Source of the DNA: an uncultured Lachnospiraceae bacterium
GTDB taxonomy: Bacteria > Bacillota > Clostridia > Lachnospirales > Lachnospiraceae
Length of the DNA: 64,000 bases
Assembly (NCBI GenBank): GCA_910586005.1
Contig: CAJUHG010000001.1
Coordinates: 48,193-112,192 of the forward strand
Reading direction: 5' to 3'
The notes below the pieces were generated by a model, which saw only the letters and a list, made by a program, of their open reading frames with translations, searched no databases and had not been told where the DNA came from. Every line of letters starts with the position of its first letter. The first letter of the stretch is position 1. Positions 45,856-54,367 of the stretch are shown here, in pieces. Position numbers and translations under genes: made by a program.

Positions 45856-47256
45856 ATGAGTACAAAAAGCAGTGAAAGACCCTTTGGTATGAAAGATAAA
45901 TTGGGTTATATGTTTGGAGATTTTGGAAATGATTTTACATTTATTTTTGCAAGTTCCTTTTTAATGGTGTTTTATACAAATGTGCTAGGAATTGATGCAA
46001 AATTGGTAGGAGTCTTATTTTTAGTTTCAAGAGTAGTGGATGCTTTTACAGATATCGGAATGGGACGAATTGTAGATAAAATGTCAACAGGAAAAGAAGG
46101 AAAGTTTCGTCCTTGGATTAAAAGAATCTGTGGCCCAGTAGCGATTGTCAGTTTTCTGATGTATCAATCTGGGCTTAGTGGGGCATCCATGACTGTCAAA
46201 ATTATCTATATGTTTGTTACCTATATTTTATGGGGTTCTATTTTTTACACAGCTATTAATATTCCATATGGTTCTATGGCTTCTGTAATTACAGATGATT
46301 CTAGAGAGCGAGCAGAATTGTCTACGTTTCGTTCTATGGGAGCTAATTTTGCGAGTGTGGTAATTATGGTAGTCGCACCAATCATTATTTACTATAAAGA
46401 TGAAAATGGAAATCAAATTGTAAATCCCACTAATTTTACAATTATTGCAGGAGTATTTTCTATTTTGGCAATTATATGCTATATCCTATGTTATACCATG
46501 ACTACAGAACGTGTACAGATGGAGGCTCCTGCCAATAAAAAAACATTAAGTGCGGGAGAAACTGTCAAAGCATTAGTGACCAATCGAGCATTACTTGCTA
46601 TTATTGCAGCAGCTATCTTCTTATTGTTAAGTTCTTTAATGGTGCAATCAATGAATAATTATCTATTTGCAGAATGGTTTAAAAATACAAAAGCTCTTTC
46701 TGTAGTAGGATTTATTGGATTACCCACCACTTTGATTCTTGCAACAGTTACAGGAAGAATTACAGAAAGATTTGGGAAAAAAGAAGCTGGTGTTGTTGGG
46801 ATGCTATTTACCGGAATTATTTTTCTTCTATTGTTTGCATTTAAAGTTTACAATCCGTGGATTTTTGTAGGTGTTACTTTTATAGCCAATTTTGGAATGT
46901 ATTATTTTAATATGGTTATTTGGGCCTATATTACAGATGTAATTGACTATCAAGAAGTCAAGACAGGAAGCAGGGAAGATGGAACTGTTTATGGAGTATA
47001 TTCTTTTGCGCGTAAAATTGGTCAGGCATTAGCTGGTGGGCTAAGTGGATTTGCATTGTCGGCTATTGGATATGTGTCTGAACCTGGAGCAGTACAGACA
47101 GATGCTGTGAGAAGAGGAATTTATAATATAGCAACCGCGTTTCCTGGAATTTGTTATCTAATTGTAGCATTGATTCTTGCCTTTGCATATCCATTGACAC
47201 GAAAAGTTGTACTAGAAAATGGGGCAATTTTGGCAGAACGTCGAGCAGGAAAATAG
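45856..47256 (+). CDS. GPH-family sugar:cation symporter
   Basis: A 466-residue transporter with about 12 helices. Family features: DKLGYMFGDFGNDF near the N-terminus, RVVDAFTDIGMGRIVDK and ITDVIDYQEVKTGSREDGTVY. It likely imports a glycoside or hexuronate with Na+ or H+. The following uxuA, uxuB and uxaC genes point to glucuronate as substrate. GGAGG precedes the ATG at 45856; an earlier frame opening at 45781 lacks one. Confidence 0.85.
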   Translation: MSTKSSERPFGMKDKLGYMFGDFGNDFTFIFASSFLMVFYTNVLGIDAKLVGVLFLVSRVVDAFTDIGMGRIVDKMSTGKEGKFRPWIKRICGPVAIVSFLMYQSGLSGASMTVKIIYMFVTYILWGSIFYTAINIPYGSMASVITDDSRERAELSTFRSMGANFASVVIMVVAPIIIYYKDENGNQIVNPTNFTIIAGVFSILAIICYILCYTMTTERVQMEAPANKKTLSAGETVKALVTNRALLAIIAAAIFLLLSSLMVQSMNNYLFAEWFKNTKALSVVGFIGLPTTLILATVTGRITERFGKKEAGVVGMLFTGIIFLLLFAFKVYNPWIFVGVTFIANFGMYYFNMVIWAYITDVIDYQEVKTGSREDGTVYGVYSFARKIGQALAGGLSGFALSAIGYVSEPGAVQTDAVRRGIYNIATAFPGICYLIVALILAFAYPLTRKVVLENGAILAERRAGK

Positions 47257-47345
47257 AGTAGTTATAACAAAAGATAAAGCGAGAAAATAGAAAAGTTATA
47301 GGAAAAGATAGTGTAGGAAAAGAGTTTAGCAGGAGGCATAACATA

Positions 47346-48419
47346 ATGAATAGCACAAAAAGAATGAAATTATCTTTTCGATGGTATGGAGAGGATGATA
47401 AGGTAACATTAGAGAATATTAGACAAATTCCAGGGATGCATTCTATTGTTACAGCAGTATATGATGTTCCTGTAGGGGAAGTGTGGCCAATGGAATCCAT
47501 TGAACATTTAAAAAAACTTACAGTAGATGCAGGATTACATTTTGAAGTAATTGAAAGTATCCCTGTTCATGAGGACATTAAATTAGGTAAGAAAAGTAGA
47601 GATCAATATATAGAAAATTATTGTGAAAATATTCGACGAGTAGCTGCTGCTGGAATTCAATGTATTTGTTACAACTTTATGCCAGTATTTGATTGGACAA
47701 GAACCCAGTTAGACCATAAATTGGAAGATGGCTCAACTTCTCTTGTATATTATCAGGAACAAGTGGATGCTGTAAATCCTTTGGAAAGTGAGAGTGATTT
47801 AACGCTTCCAGGATGGGATTCAAGTTATACACGAGAAGAATTAAAACAAGTGGTTGCAGAATATCAGTCAATGACAGAAGAAGATTTATGGAGTAATCTA
47901 AAATATTTTTTGGAGAAAATTATTCCAGTTGCAGCAGAATGTCAAGTTAATATGGCAATTCATGAAGACGATCCTTGTTGGAGTATTTTTGGGTTACCAA
48001 GAATTATTACTTGTGAAAAAAATTTGGATAAATTTTTAAAATTAGTAGATGACCCACATAATGGCATTACCCTATGTACAGGGTCACTAGGTTGTTCTGG
48101 GCATAATGATGTAGTAAAAATGGCTGCAAAATATGCAGCTTTGGGAAGAATACATTTTGTTCATATGCGAAATGTAAAAGTATTAGACAATGGATTTGAG
48201 GAGCGTGCACATCTTTCTTCTTGTGGAACTTTAGATATGTATGCCATTATGAAAGCATTGTTTGACAATGGATTTGAAGGATATATTCGACCAGATCATG
48301 GAAGAATGATTTGGGGCGAAACAGGTCGGCCTGGTTATGGATTATATGACAGAGCTTTAGGTGCAACCTATCTAAATGGTCTGTGGGAAGCAATTGAAAA
48401 AAATGCAGGAGGAAATTAA
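47346..48419 (+). CDS. uxuA: Mannonate dehydratase
   Basis: A 357-residue UxuA. Motifs: [20 protein letters not shown] at the N-terminus, [31 protein letters not shown] (metal ligands) and [14 protein letters not shown]. It dehydrates D-mannonate to 2-keto-3-deoxygluconate. AGGAGG precedes the ATG. uxuB begins 1 bp after its stop codon. Confidence 0.95.
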   Translation: MNSTKRMKLSFRWYGEDDKVTLENIRQIPGMHSIVTAVYDVPVGEVWPMESIEHLKKLTVDAGLHFEVIESIPVHEDIKLGKKSRDQYIENYCENIRRVAAAGIQCICYNFMPVFDWTRTQLDHKLEDGSTSLVYYQEQVDAVNPLESESDLTLPGWDSSYTREELKQVVAEYQSMTEEDLWSNLKYFLEKIIPVAAECQVNMAIHEDDPCWSIFGLPRIITCEKNLDKFLKLVDDPHNGITLCTGSLGCSGHNDVVKMAAKYAALGRIHFVHMRNVKVLDNGFEERAHLSSCGTLDMYAIMKALFDNGFEGYIRPDHGRMIWGETGRPGYGLYDRALGATYLNGLWEAIEKNAGGN

Positions 48420-48420
48420 T

Positions 48421-49269
48421 ATGAAATTACCATTTTATATAGATTTAAAGGGAAAAGTAGCAGTTATCACGGGAGCAGGTGGTGTGTTGTGCTCCACTAT
48501 GGCACATGCTTTAGCAGACTGTGGAGCTAGTGTGGCATTATTGGATTTAAATGAAGAGGCAGCGCTAAGTAGCGCAGAAACTATTGCAAAAGAAGGCTTA
48601 AAAGCAAAGGGATATCAGGCAAATGCTCTAGAAAAAGAAAGTTTGAAAGCTGCTCATGAAAAAATTTTAAAAGATTTTGGTCCTTGTGATATCTTAATAA
48701 ATGGAGCAGGTGGAAATCATCCAAGAGCTACCACAGATAAAGAAACTTTTGAAAAAACTGATTTAGATGATGAGACAAAAACATTTTTTGATTTAGAGCA
48801 AAATGGTGTAGAATTTGTATTTAATTTAAATTTTATTGGAACGTTGTTGCCCACACAAGAATTTGCAAAAGACATGATAGGTAGAGAAGGATGTAATATT
48901 TTAAATATTTCTTCTATGAATGCATATAGACCTTTGACAAAAATACCAGCATATAGTGCTGCTAAGGCAGCAGTCAGTAACTTTACACAATGGCTTTCTG
49001 TTCATTTTGCAAAAGAGGGAATTCGGGTCAATGCGCTTGCACCTGGTTTTTTTGTGACTAATCAAAATGAAAGACTATTGTATCATCCAGATGGTTCTCC
49101 AACAGAAAGAACAGGAAAAATCCTTGCGGCAACACCTATGAAACGTTTTGGAAAAACAGAAGAATTATTAGGAAGTGTTTTATTTTTAATAGACAATGAA
49201 GCAGCAGGATTTATTACTGGAGTAGTGCTTCCTATTGATGGTGGATTTTCTGCTTATTCTGGGGTGTAA
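48421..49269 (+). CDS. uxuB: SDR-type D-mannonate oxidoreductase
   Basis: A 282-residue short-chain dehydrogenase. Nucleotide site VITGAGGVLCSTMA, catalytic Ser in ISSMNAY and Y-x-x-x-K in YSAAKAA, C-terminal GFITGVVLPIDGGFSAYSGV. The SDR form of fructuronate reductase is known from Bacillus, and the uxuA-uxaC context supports that role: D-fructuronate to D-mannonate. The ATG at 48421 is preceded by AGGAGG inside the uxuA 3' end. Confidence 0.88.
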   Translation: MKLPFYIDLKGKVAVITGAGGVLCSTMAHALADCGASVALLDLNEEAALSSAETIAKEGLKAKGYQANALEKESLKAAHEKILKDFGPCDILINGAGGNHPRATTDKETFEKTDLDDETKTFFDLEQNGVEFVFNLNFIGTLLPTQEFAKDMIGREGCNILNISSMNAYRPLTKIPAYSAAKAAVSNFTQWLSVHFAKEGIRVNALAPGFFVTNQNERLLYHPDGSPTERTGKILAATPMKRFGKTEELLGSVLFLIDNEAAGFITGVVLPIDGGFSAYSGV

Positions 49270-49273
49270 GTTT

Positions 49274-50680
49274 ATGAAGAAATTTATGAATGAGGATTTT
49301 TTACTTTCTTCTCAGATAGCAAAAACATTATATCACAACTATGCAGCTCAAGTTCCTATTTTAGATTATCATTGTCATATCAATGCCAAAGAAATTGCAG
49401 AAGATAGACGTTTTGAAAATATGACACAGATTTGGTTGGGGGGCGACCATTATAAATGGCGTCAGATGAGGAGTAATGGTGTTGAGGAAGCTTATATTAC
49501 AGGCGAGGCCTCAGATTGGGAAAAATTTCAGATGTGGGTTAAAACATTGGAAAAAGCAATTGGCAATCCACTCTATCATTGGAGTCATTTGGAATTACAA
49601 CGATATTTTGGATATAATGGTGTTTTGAATGAAAAAACAGCGGAAGAAGTCTGGAATTTATGTAATGAGAAACTTTCACAAAAAAATATGAGTGCTAGAG
49701 GTATTATTGAAGCCTCCCATGTTACATTACTTTGTACTACAGATGACCCAATAGATGATTTGCGTTTTCATAAAGAAATTGCAAAGGATGCTACAATTAC
49801 CTTTCAGGTACTTCCAGCTTGGCGGCCAGATCGCGCAGTTTCTATTGAGCAACAGGATTTTCCTAATTATATTTCCAAACTTGCACAGGTATCAGAAATA
49901 GAAATTAATAGTTTTACTGCTTGGAAAGAAGCAATGAGAAAGCGTATGACATTTTTTGATGAAATGGGATGTAAGGCCAGTGATCATGGATTGTTATATA
50001 TTCCATATATCTCAGCTAAAGAAGCAGAAATTGAAAAAATATTTTCCTTACGCCTTAGTGGTAAACACTTATCAAAGGAAGAGGAAATGAAATTTAAGAC
50101 GGCAGCTATGTTATTTCTTGGTGAGGAATATGCAAAAAGAAACTGGGTCATGCAGCTTCATTTTGGCGTTACTAGAAATAATAACTCTAAAATGTTCCAA
50201 GCTATTGGCGCTGATACTGGATTTGATGGAATATATAATCGAGTTCCTATTACAGAGCTGTCGGCTTATTTGGACAATTTATGTAGGAAAAATTTACTTC
50301 CTAAAACCATACTATATAGTTTAAATCCAAATGACAATGCTGCCATAGGCACGCTAATTGGATGTTTTCAAGAGGCAGGGGCATTTGGTAAAATGCAACA
50401 AGGAAGCGCTTGGTGGTTTAATGACAATAAAACGGGTATGATAGAACAGTTGACTTCCCTTGCTAATTTAGGGCTTCTAGGAAATTTTATAGGTATGCTG
50501 ACAGATTCTAGAAGTTTTCTATCTTATACGCGCCATGAATATTTTAGAAGAATACTCTGTAATCTAATTGGTGGATGGGTAGAACAAGGAGAATATCCAG
50601 AAGATATGGAGTATCTTGGAAAAATGGTAATGGATATTTCTTATTATAATGCTATGAAATACTTTGGATTTTTATCATAG
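49274..50680 (+). CDS. uxaC: Glucuronate isomerase
   Basis: A 468-residue UxaC. Motifs: PILDYHCHINAKEIAEDRRF (metal-binding HxH), TDDPIDDLRFHK, MQLHFGVTRNNN, GMLTDSRSFLSYTRHEYFRR. It isomerises D-glucuronate to D-fructuronate. The start 49274 is 4 bp after uxuB with GGGGTG upstream. The last gene of the uronate operon; no KDG kinase or aldolase gene is in the window. Confidence 0.95.
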   Translation: MKKFMNEDFLLSSQIAKTLYHNYAAQVPILDYHCHINAKEIAEDRRFENMTQIWLGGDHYKWRQMRSNGVEEAYITGEASDWEKFQMWVKTLEKAIGNPLYHWSHLELQRYFGYNGVLNEKTAEEVWNLCNEKLSQKNMSARGIIEASHVTLLCTTDDPIDDLRFHKEIAKDATITFQVLPAWRPDRAVSIEQQDFPNYISKLAQVSEIEINSFTAWKEAMRKRMTFFDEMGCKASDHGLLYIPYISAKEAEIEKIFSLRLSGKHLSKEEEMKFKTAAMLFLGEEYAKRNWVMQLHFGVTRNNNSKMFQAIGADTGFDGIYNRVPITELSAYLDNLCRKNLLPKTILYSLNPNDNAAIGTLIGCFQEAGAFGKMQQGSAWWFNDNKTGMIEQLTSLANLGLLGNFIGMLTDSRSFLSYTRHEYFRRILCNLIGGWVEQGEYPEDMEYLGKMVMDISYYNAMKYFGFLS

Positions 50681-50694
50681 GAAAAACCTTATTC

Positions 50695-50735
50695 TTGACA
50701 TTTTCCATAAGTTAGTATATACTAACTTATGGAAA
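50695..50735 (+). promoter_or_regulatory. Promoter overlapped by a perfect 34-bp palindrome
   Basis: TTGACA (50695-50700) and TATACT (50718-50723), spacer 17 bp. Bases 50702-50735 form a perfect inverted repeat with 17-bp half-sites ending in CCATAAGTTAGTAT, covering the spacer and -10. The inner TAAGTTAG/CTAACTTA resembles DtxR-type metal-regulator boxes. The next gene is a FeoB-associated-type small protein. Confidence 0.75.
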
Positions 50736-50840
50736 TAAGATAATAGTTTAGCCATTGTTTATTTCTATACATCTTATACTTAATGTGAGCTGAACGATTA
50801 TAAAATATCATTCTTAAAAAAGACAGGAAGGTGATTGACA

Positions 50841-50990
50841 ATGGGAACTCTTATTGTTGGTATCATTGTGGTAATAATTACTATATGCGCTGCACGAAGC
50901 CTATATAAAGATAAGAAGGCTGGAAAGTGTTGTGGAAGTTGCAGTGGCTGTAATGGAAGTTGTTCTTCTTATGATAATCAAGTAAAGTGA
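50841..50990 (+). CDS. FeoB-associated Cys-rich small membrane protein
   Basis: A 49-residue protein. One N-terminal membrane helix (residues 3-20) is followed by a basic linker and a cysteine cluster (CCGSCSGCNGSC), the plan of the FeoB-associated Cys-rich family (PF12669). GGAAGGTG precedes the ATG. No feoA or feoB lies nearby, so the iron link rests on the family and on the DtxR-like palindrome upstream. Confidence 0.75.
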   Translation: MGTLIVGIIVVIITICAARSLYKDKKAGKCCGSCSGCNGSCSSYDNQVK

Positions 50991-50999
50991 AAATATGGA

Positions 51000-51127
51000 A
51001 GATACATTTTATCAAGCAGTTTAGGAAACAGATAGAAGTAAGATACATTTTAGGAAGCAAATAGAAATAAGATACATTTTAAGAAATAAATAGAAGTAAG
51101 ATACATTTTAGGGAATAATAATAGAAG
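51000..51127 (+). repeat. 29-bp tandem repeat, four copies
   Basis: Units beginning AGATACATTTTA start at 51000, 51041, 51070 and 51099. The last three are exactly 29 bp apart; the first carries a 12-bp insertion. Non-coding, just after the FeoB-associated gene. Confidence 0.7.
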
Positions 51128-51275
51128 GATTACAAAAAAGGGATAGTTGACAGCCAACGATTTACTTTAGAGTAAATAGCTGTTATATTAAGGAAGTATA
51201 TAAGATATCATTTTGTTGGATTATTAATATCTTGTAGAATTTTCTTAGTATAACAGCTTTTTTAATTTATGACAA

Positions 51276-51480
51276 CAGTTGGAATTAATAACACGGGAAG
51301 AAAAAATTAATGTTTAGATTTGTTATGCTTTTCTTTTTTTCATGCCCTCTGGGGCATCCTAATATGGTCATTTGGTCGTTTTATAAGGTATAGTTTGGAA
51401 ATCATCTTGTAGTATTTTATTTCTTTGATATAATAAAAAGTAAATTATCACTGTAAGTATTATATGTGGTTTCCCTTTCG
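51276..51480 (+). pseudogene. Remnant of a duplicated kptA locus with its 3' flank
   Basis: AGTTGGAATTAATAACAC at 51277 repeats an internal kptA segment (51752 onwards) with one mismatch over about 29 bp. It joins directly to a copy of the kptA end (AATGTTTAGATTTGTTATG) and of the downstream promoter region (TTGTAG 51407-51412, TATAAT 51429-51434, 16-bp spacer), which matches 52170-52300. Most of the duplicated gene has been deleted. The copied promoter probably now drives kptA. Confidence 0.65.
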
Positions 51481-51513
51481 TTCTGGTAACTTTTAAACAA
51501 AAGAACAGGAACT

Positions 51514-51602
51514 AGAAATTGTTCAAGATTCTCTTGAACTACAATTTCTAATTAAGAGAAAAGGCTACGGCAGATTGCAGGGATGTGGATTTATTTTTGT
51601 CA
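51514..51602 (+). repeat. Conserved element, copy 2 (kptA leader), with preceding hairpin
   Basis: A hairpin AGAAATTG-TTCAAG / CTTGAA-CAATTTCT (51514-51549) is followed by GGCAGATTGCAGGG-like sequence (51556-51602) that aligns with the thl leader element at 10390-10438. It ends about 30 bp before the kptA start. Confidence 0.5.
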
Positions 51603-51632
51603 AATTTGTATGAAATATCTAAGGGAGAAAAT

Positions 51633-52184
51633 ATGGGAAAATCAAAATCAGATAAATTAAGTATATTTTTAAGTCTAGTGTTAAGACATCATCCAGAAGC
51701 TGCCAATCTTAAGTTAGATGAACATGGATGGGCAAATGTAGATAAATTACTAGTTGGAATTAATAACACTGGAAGAAAAATTGACCGAACTATTTTAGAG
51801 GAAATTGTGGCAACTGATAAGAAACAAAGATATAGTTTTAATTCAGATAGAACACTAATACGCGCCAATCAAGGACATAGTATTTCTGTAGATGTGGAAT
51901 TATTAGAACAAAAACCACCAGAGTTTTTGTATCATGGAACTGCTAGTAGATTTATGGAAAGCATAAGAAAAAAAGGCTTAAAATCAATGAGCCGATTATA
52001 TGTGCATTTGTCAAAAGATATAGAGGTTGCTAGAGAAGTGGGAAAAAGACATGGAAATCCAGTAGTCTTAAAAATACATAGTGGAAAGATGGATAGAGAT
52101 GGTTATAAATTTTATTTTTCAAAAAATGGAGTTTGGCTTACAAAAAAAGTAGATATGAAATATTTTGAAGAAATCAATGTTTAG
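51633..52184 (+). CDS. kptA: RNA 2'-phosphotransferase (Tpt1/KptA family)
   Basis: A 183-residue protein. Family landmarks: LRHHPEAANLKLDEHGWANV near the N-terminus, LYHGTASRF, RLYVHLSKD and the C-terminal NGVWLTKKVDMKYF. In eukaryotes Tpt1 removes the splice-junction 2'-phosphate using NAD+; the bacterial substrate is not established. The ATG at 51633 follows GGGAG. A deleted duplicate of part of this gene lies just upstream. Confidence 0.88.
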   Translation: MGKSKSDKLSIFLSLVLRHHPEAANLKLDEHGWANVDKLLVGINNTGRKIDRTILEEIVATDKKQRYSFNSDRTLIRANQGHSISVDVELLEQKPPEFLYHGTASRFMESIRKKGLKSMSRLYVHLSKDIEVAREVGKRHGNPVVLKIHSGKMDRDGYKFYFSKNGVWLTKKVDMKYFEEINV

Positions 52185-52222
52185 ACTTGTTATACTTTGG
52201 TTTTCATATTTTACAAATTCTC

Positions 52223-52250
52223 TTGTAGTATCTTATTTCTTTGATATAAT
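52223..52250 (+). promoter_or_regulatory. Promoter of the Ig-like repeat gene
   Basis: TTGTAG (52223-52228) and TATAAT (52245-52250), spacer 16 bp, 72 bp before the GTG. An almost identical promoter block occurs at 51407-51434. Confidence 0.6.
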
Positions 52251-52321
52251 AAAAGAGAACTATTACTGTAAGTATCAATATGTGGTTTGCTTTTTGTTTA
52301 CATTTAAAGGGGGAAGATAGT

Positions 52322-53610
52322 GTGAGAAAACGTGTATTAGCAATGGTGTTAGCAGGCCTTATGATGTTTGAAACAGGAAATGTGGCGATAGCATCAGAAA
52401 TAAAGGGGAATCCAAAAATTTAAAGGTAAGATATGTTTATCAGCCTATTACTTGGAAAAGTAGTGATAATAAAATTGTAAAGGTAGACCAAAAAGGAAAG
52501 ATTACTGCTAAAAAGAAAGGAAAAGCTAAAATCTATACAAAGGTGGGAGACAAAACAATCAATTGTTCCATACAGGTAGATGAACCTAAATTAAATAGTA
52601 AGTCTGTTAAAGTAGTAAAAGGGGGCAATACTACTCTAAAAATTACAGGAACAAAACAAAAAATAAAGTGGTCTAGTAGTGATAAAAGGATTGCAGTAGT
52701 AAAGGATGGAAAAGTAACAGGTAAAAAAGTAGGGAAGACAACAATAACTGCAAAAATAGGAACTTCTAAATATACTTGTAGAGTTACGATTGTTGAAACA
52801 AAATTGAAAACTACTTCTATGAAAATAGCAGTAAATGGGAAAAGACCTATTTCAACGAAAAAGAAAGAAACCAAGATTAAGTGGTCTAGTGATAATAAAA
52901 AAATAGCAACTGTAAATAGTAATGGTATGGTTACTGGAAAGAAAAAAGGAACTGCTGTAATTACAGCTAAGATTAAGGATGTAAATTATACTTGTAAAGT
53001 AACCGTGGAAAATCCTAAGTTAAGTAAAAAATCCATATCATTGGAATATGGAAAAAATACTGTCTTAAAAGTGAAGGATACAACTATGAATGCAAAATGG
53101 AGTTCTTCTAATAGCGGAATTGCTTCTGTAAATGCAAAAGGAAAGGTAGTAGGCAAAAGTCGGGGAAGTGCTGTAATTACAGCTAAAATTGGAGGTAAAA
53201 CTCTTACTTGCAAAGTTAGAGTTCGAGGGAAGTACCCTAATTATAGTATTACTATGGGCGATGACATAGACTATAATTGTGCATTTATAATATTGGCAAT
53301 TCAAAATAAAGGAATCGGCCCCATGCGTGTTTATTCAAAAAATGCAAGTTTAGTAAATCCATATTATACATATTATAACCGTTCTCTTACACTGGTTAAT
53401 TTGGATGACGCTTTAAATCATGACAAAATTACACCAATATCATATGTTGATATCCAGCCTGGGGAGATAACATATTTGGTTTATGTTGTAAATGGAACAA
53501 ATACCATATATAATTATTCATCAAGTGTTTATTTTGACTTTAGTTATGAGGGAGAAAACTATCGGGCATATAATAACCGTAATAGTGGATATTCATATTC
53601 TAGAAAGTAA
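52322..53610 (+). pseudogene. Secreted bacterial Ig-like (Big_2) repeat protein, frameshifted
   Basis: GTG at 52322 behind GGGGGAAG starts a signal peptide (MRKRVLAMVLAGLMMF, cut near IAS), but the frame stops at 52421 just after a five-A run. The -1 frame continues unbroken from the same place (NLKVRYVYQPITWKSSDN) to 53610, giving four Big_2-type domains each with an I-K-W-S-S-S-D and G-K-V-T-G-K-K core, then a unique C-terminal domain of about 125 residues. One extra base would restore a protein near 430 residues. Possible causes: mutation, phase variation, programmed slippage or sequence error. Confidence 0.65.
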
Positions 53611-53748
53611 AAAAGTTTTATAAAAATTTAAGAAAGAAATAAGGGACACCTTCTGAAACTGTGATAGAATGTAAGAAGAAATTTTATCATATATTGATTG
53701 GAAATTAGTAATTCCATCAGTTGTAGTATTTTCAGGAGGTGTTTTATT

Positions 53749-54189
53749 ATGGGTAAAAAGAAAAAACATGTAAAACTTGTAGTGATAACTACAGTTTTGG
53801 CAGTAAGTGCAGGGGCTTTGTTTTTCGGGCGTCATGCAATTGTGCATGGAATTAAAGCAAAAGCATCTGTGGAAATTGGAAAAAGGCTAATTGAGGGACA
53901 ACTTGGAGAAAATATTAATATTGGAGGAATAGATGTCAATGTTTCTGATATTGTAGAGAATATAGAGGAAGAGGATGTAGAACAAGTTGGAGAAATTGTG
54001 GAAAAATATATTTCCCCTTCCACCATTAAAAGTGTGACAGATATGGTATCTAATGGAGATACGGCTGGATTGCAGGAATTGGCAGAAGAGCAGCTTACAG
54101 AAGAGGATAAAGCTAAGTTGCAAGAAATTTATGATAAATACAAAGACCAAATTCCAGAAGATTTGTTAAATTCTATACCAGTTTCTTAA
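53749..54189 (+). CDS. Small membrane-anchored protein, unknown function
   Basis: A 146-residue protein: basic start (MGKKKKHVK), one hydrophobic helix (residues 10-27) that could be an uncleaved signal anchor, then an acidic helical outside domain rich in Glu and Val (DIVENIEEEDVEQVGEIVEK). AGGAGGT precedes the ATG at 53749; the frame extends back to 53698 without support. No family was recognised. Confidence 0.65.
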   Translation: MGKKKKHVKLVVITTVLAVSAGALFFGRHAIVHGIKAKASVEIGKRLIEGQLGENINIGGIDVNVSDIVENIEEEDVEQVGEIVEKYISPSTIKSVTDMVSNGDTAGLQELAEEQLTEEDKAKLQEIYDKYKDQIPEDLLNSIPVS

Positions 54190-54367
54190 AATGGCAGTAT
54201 AACTAATTTTATTCATAAAATATATCTATTTTGACACCATAAATACCATAATTTACAGTTCTATTGACAGAGAATTGGTAATAATCTATACTTTTATTGA
54301 TGATTTATATAGAAAATAGAAAAGAATGCACAAAAATATGGAAAAAGAGATATGGGAAGGTGGACAA

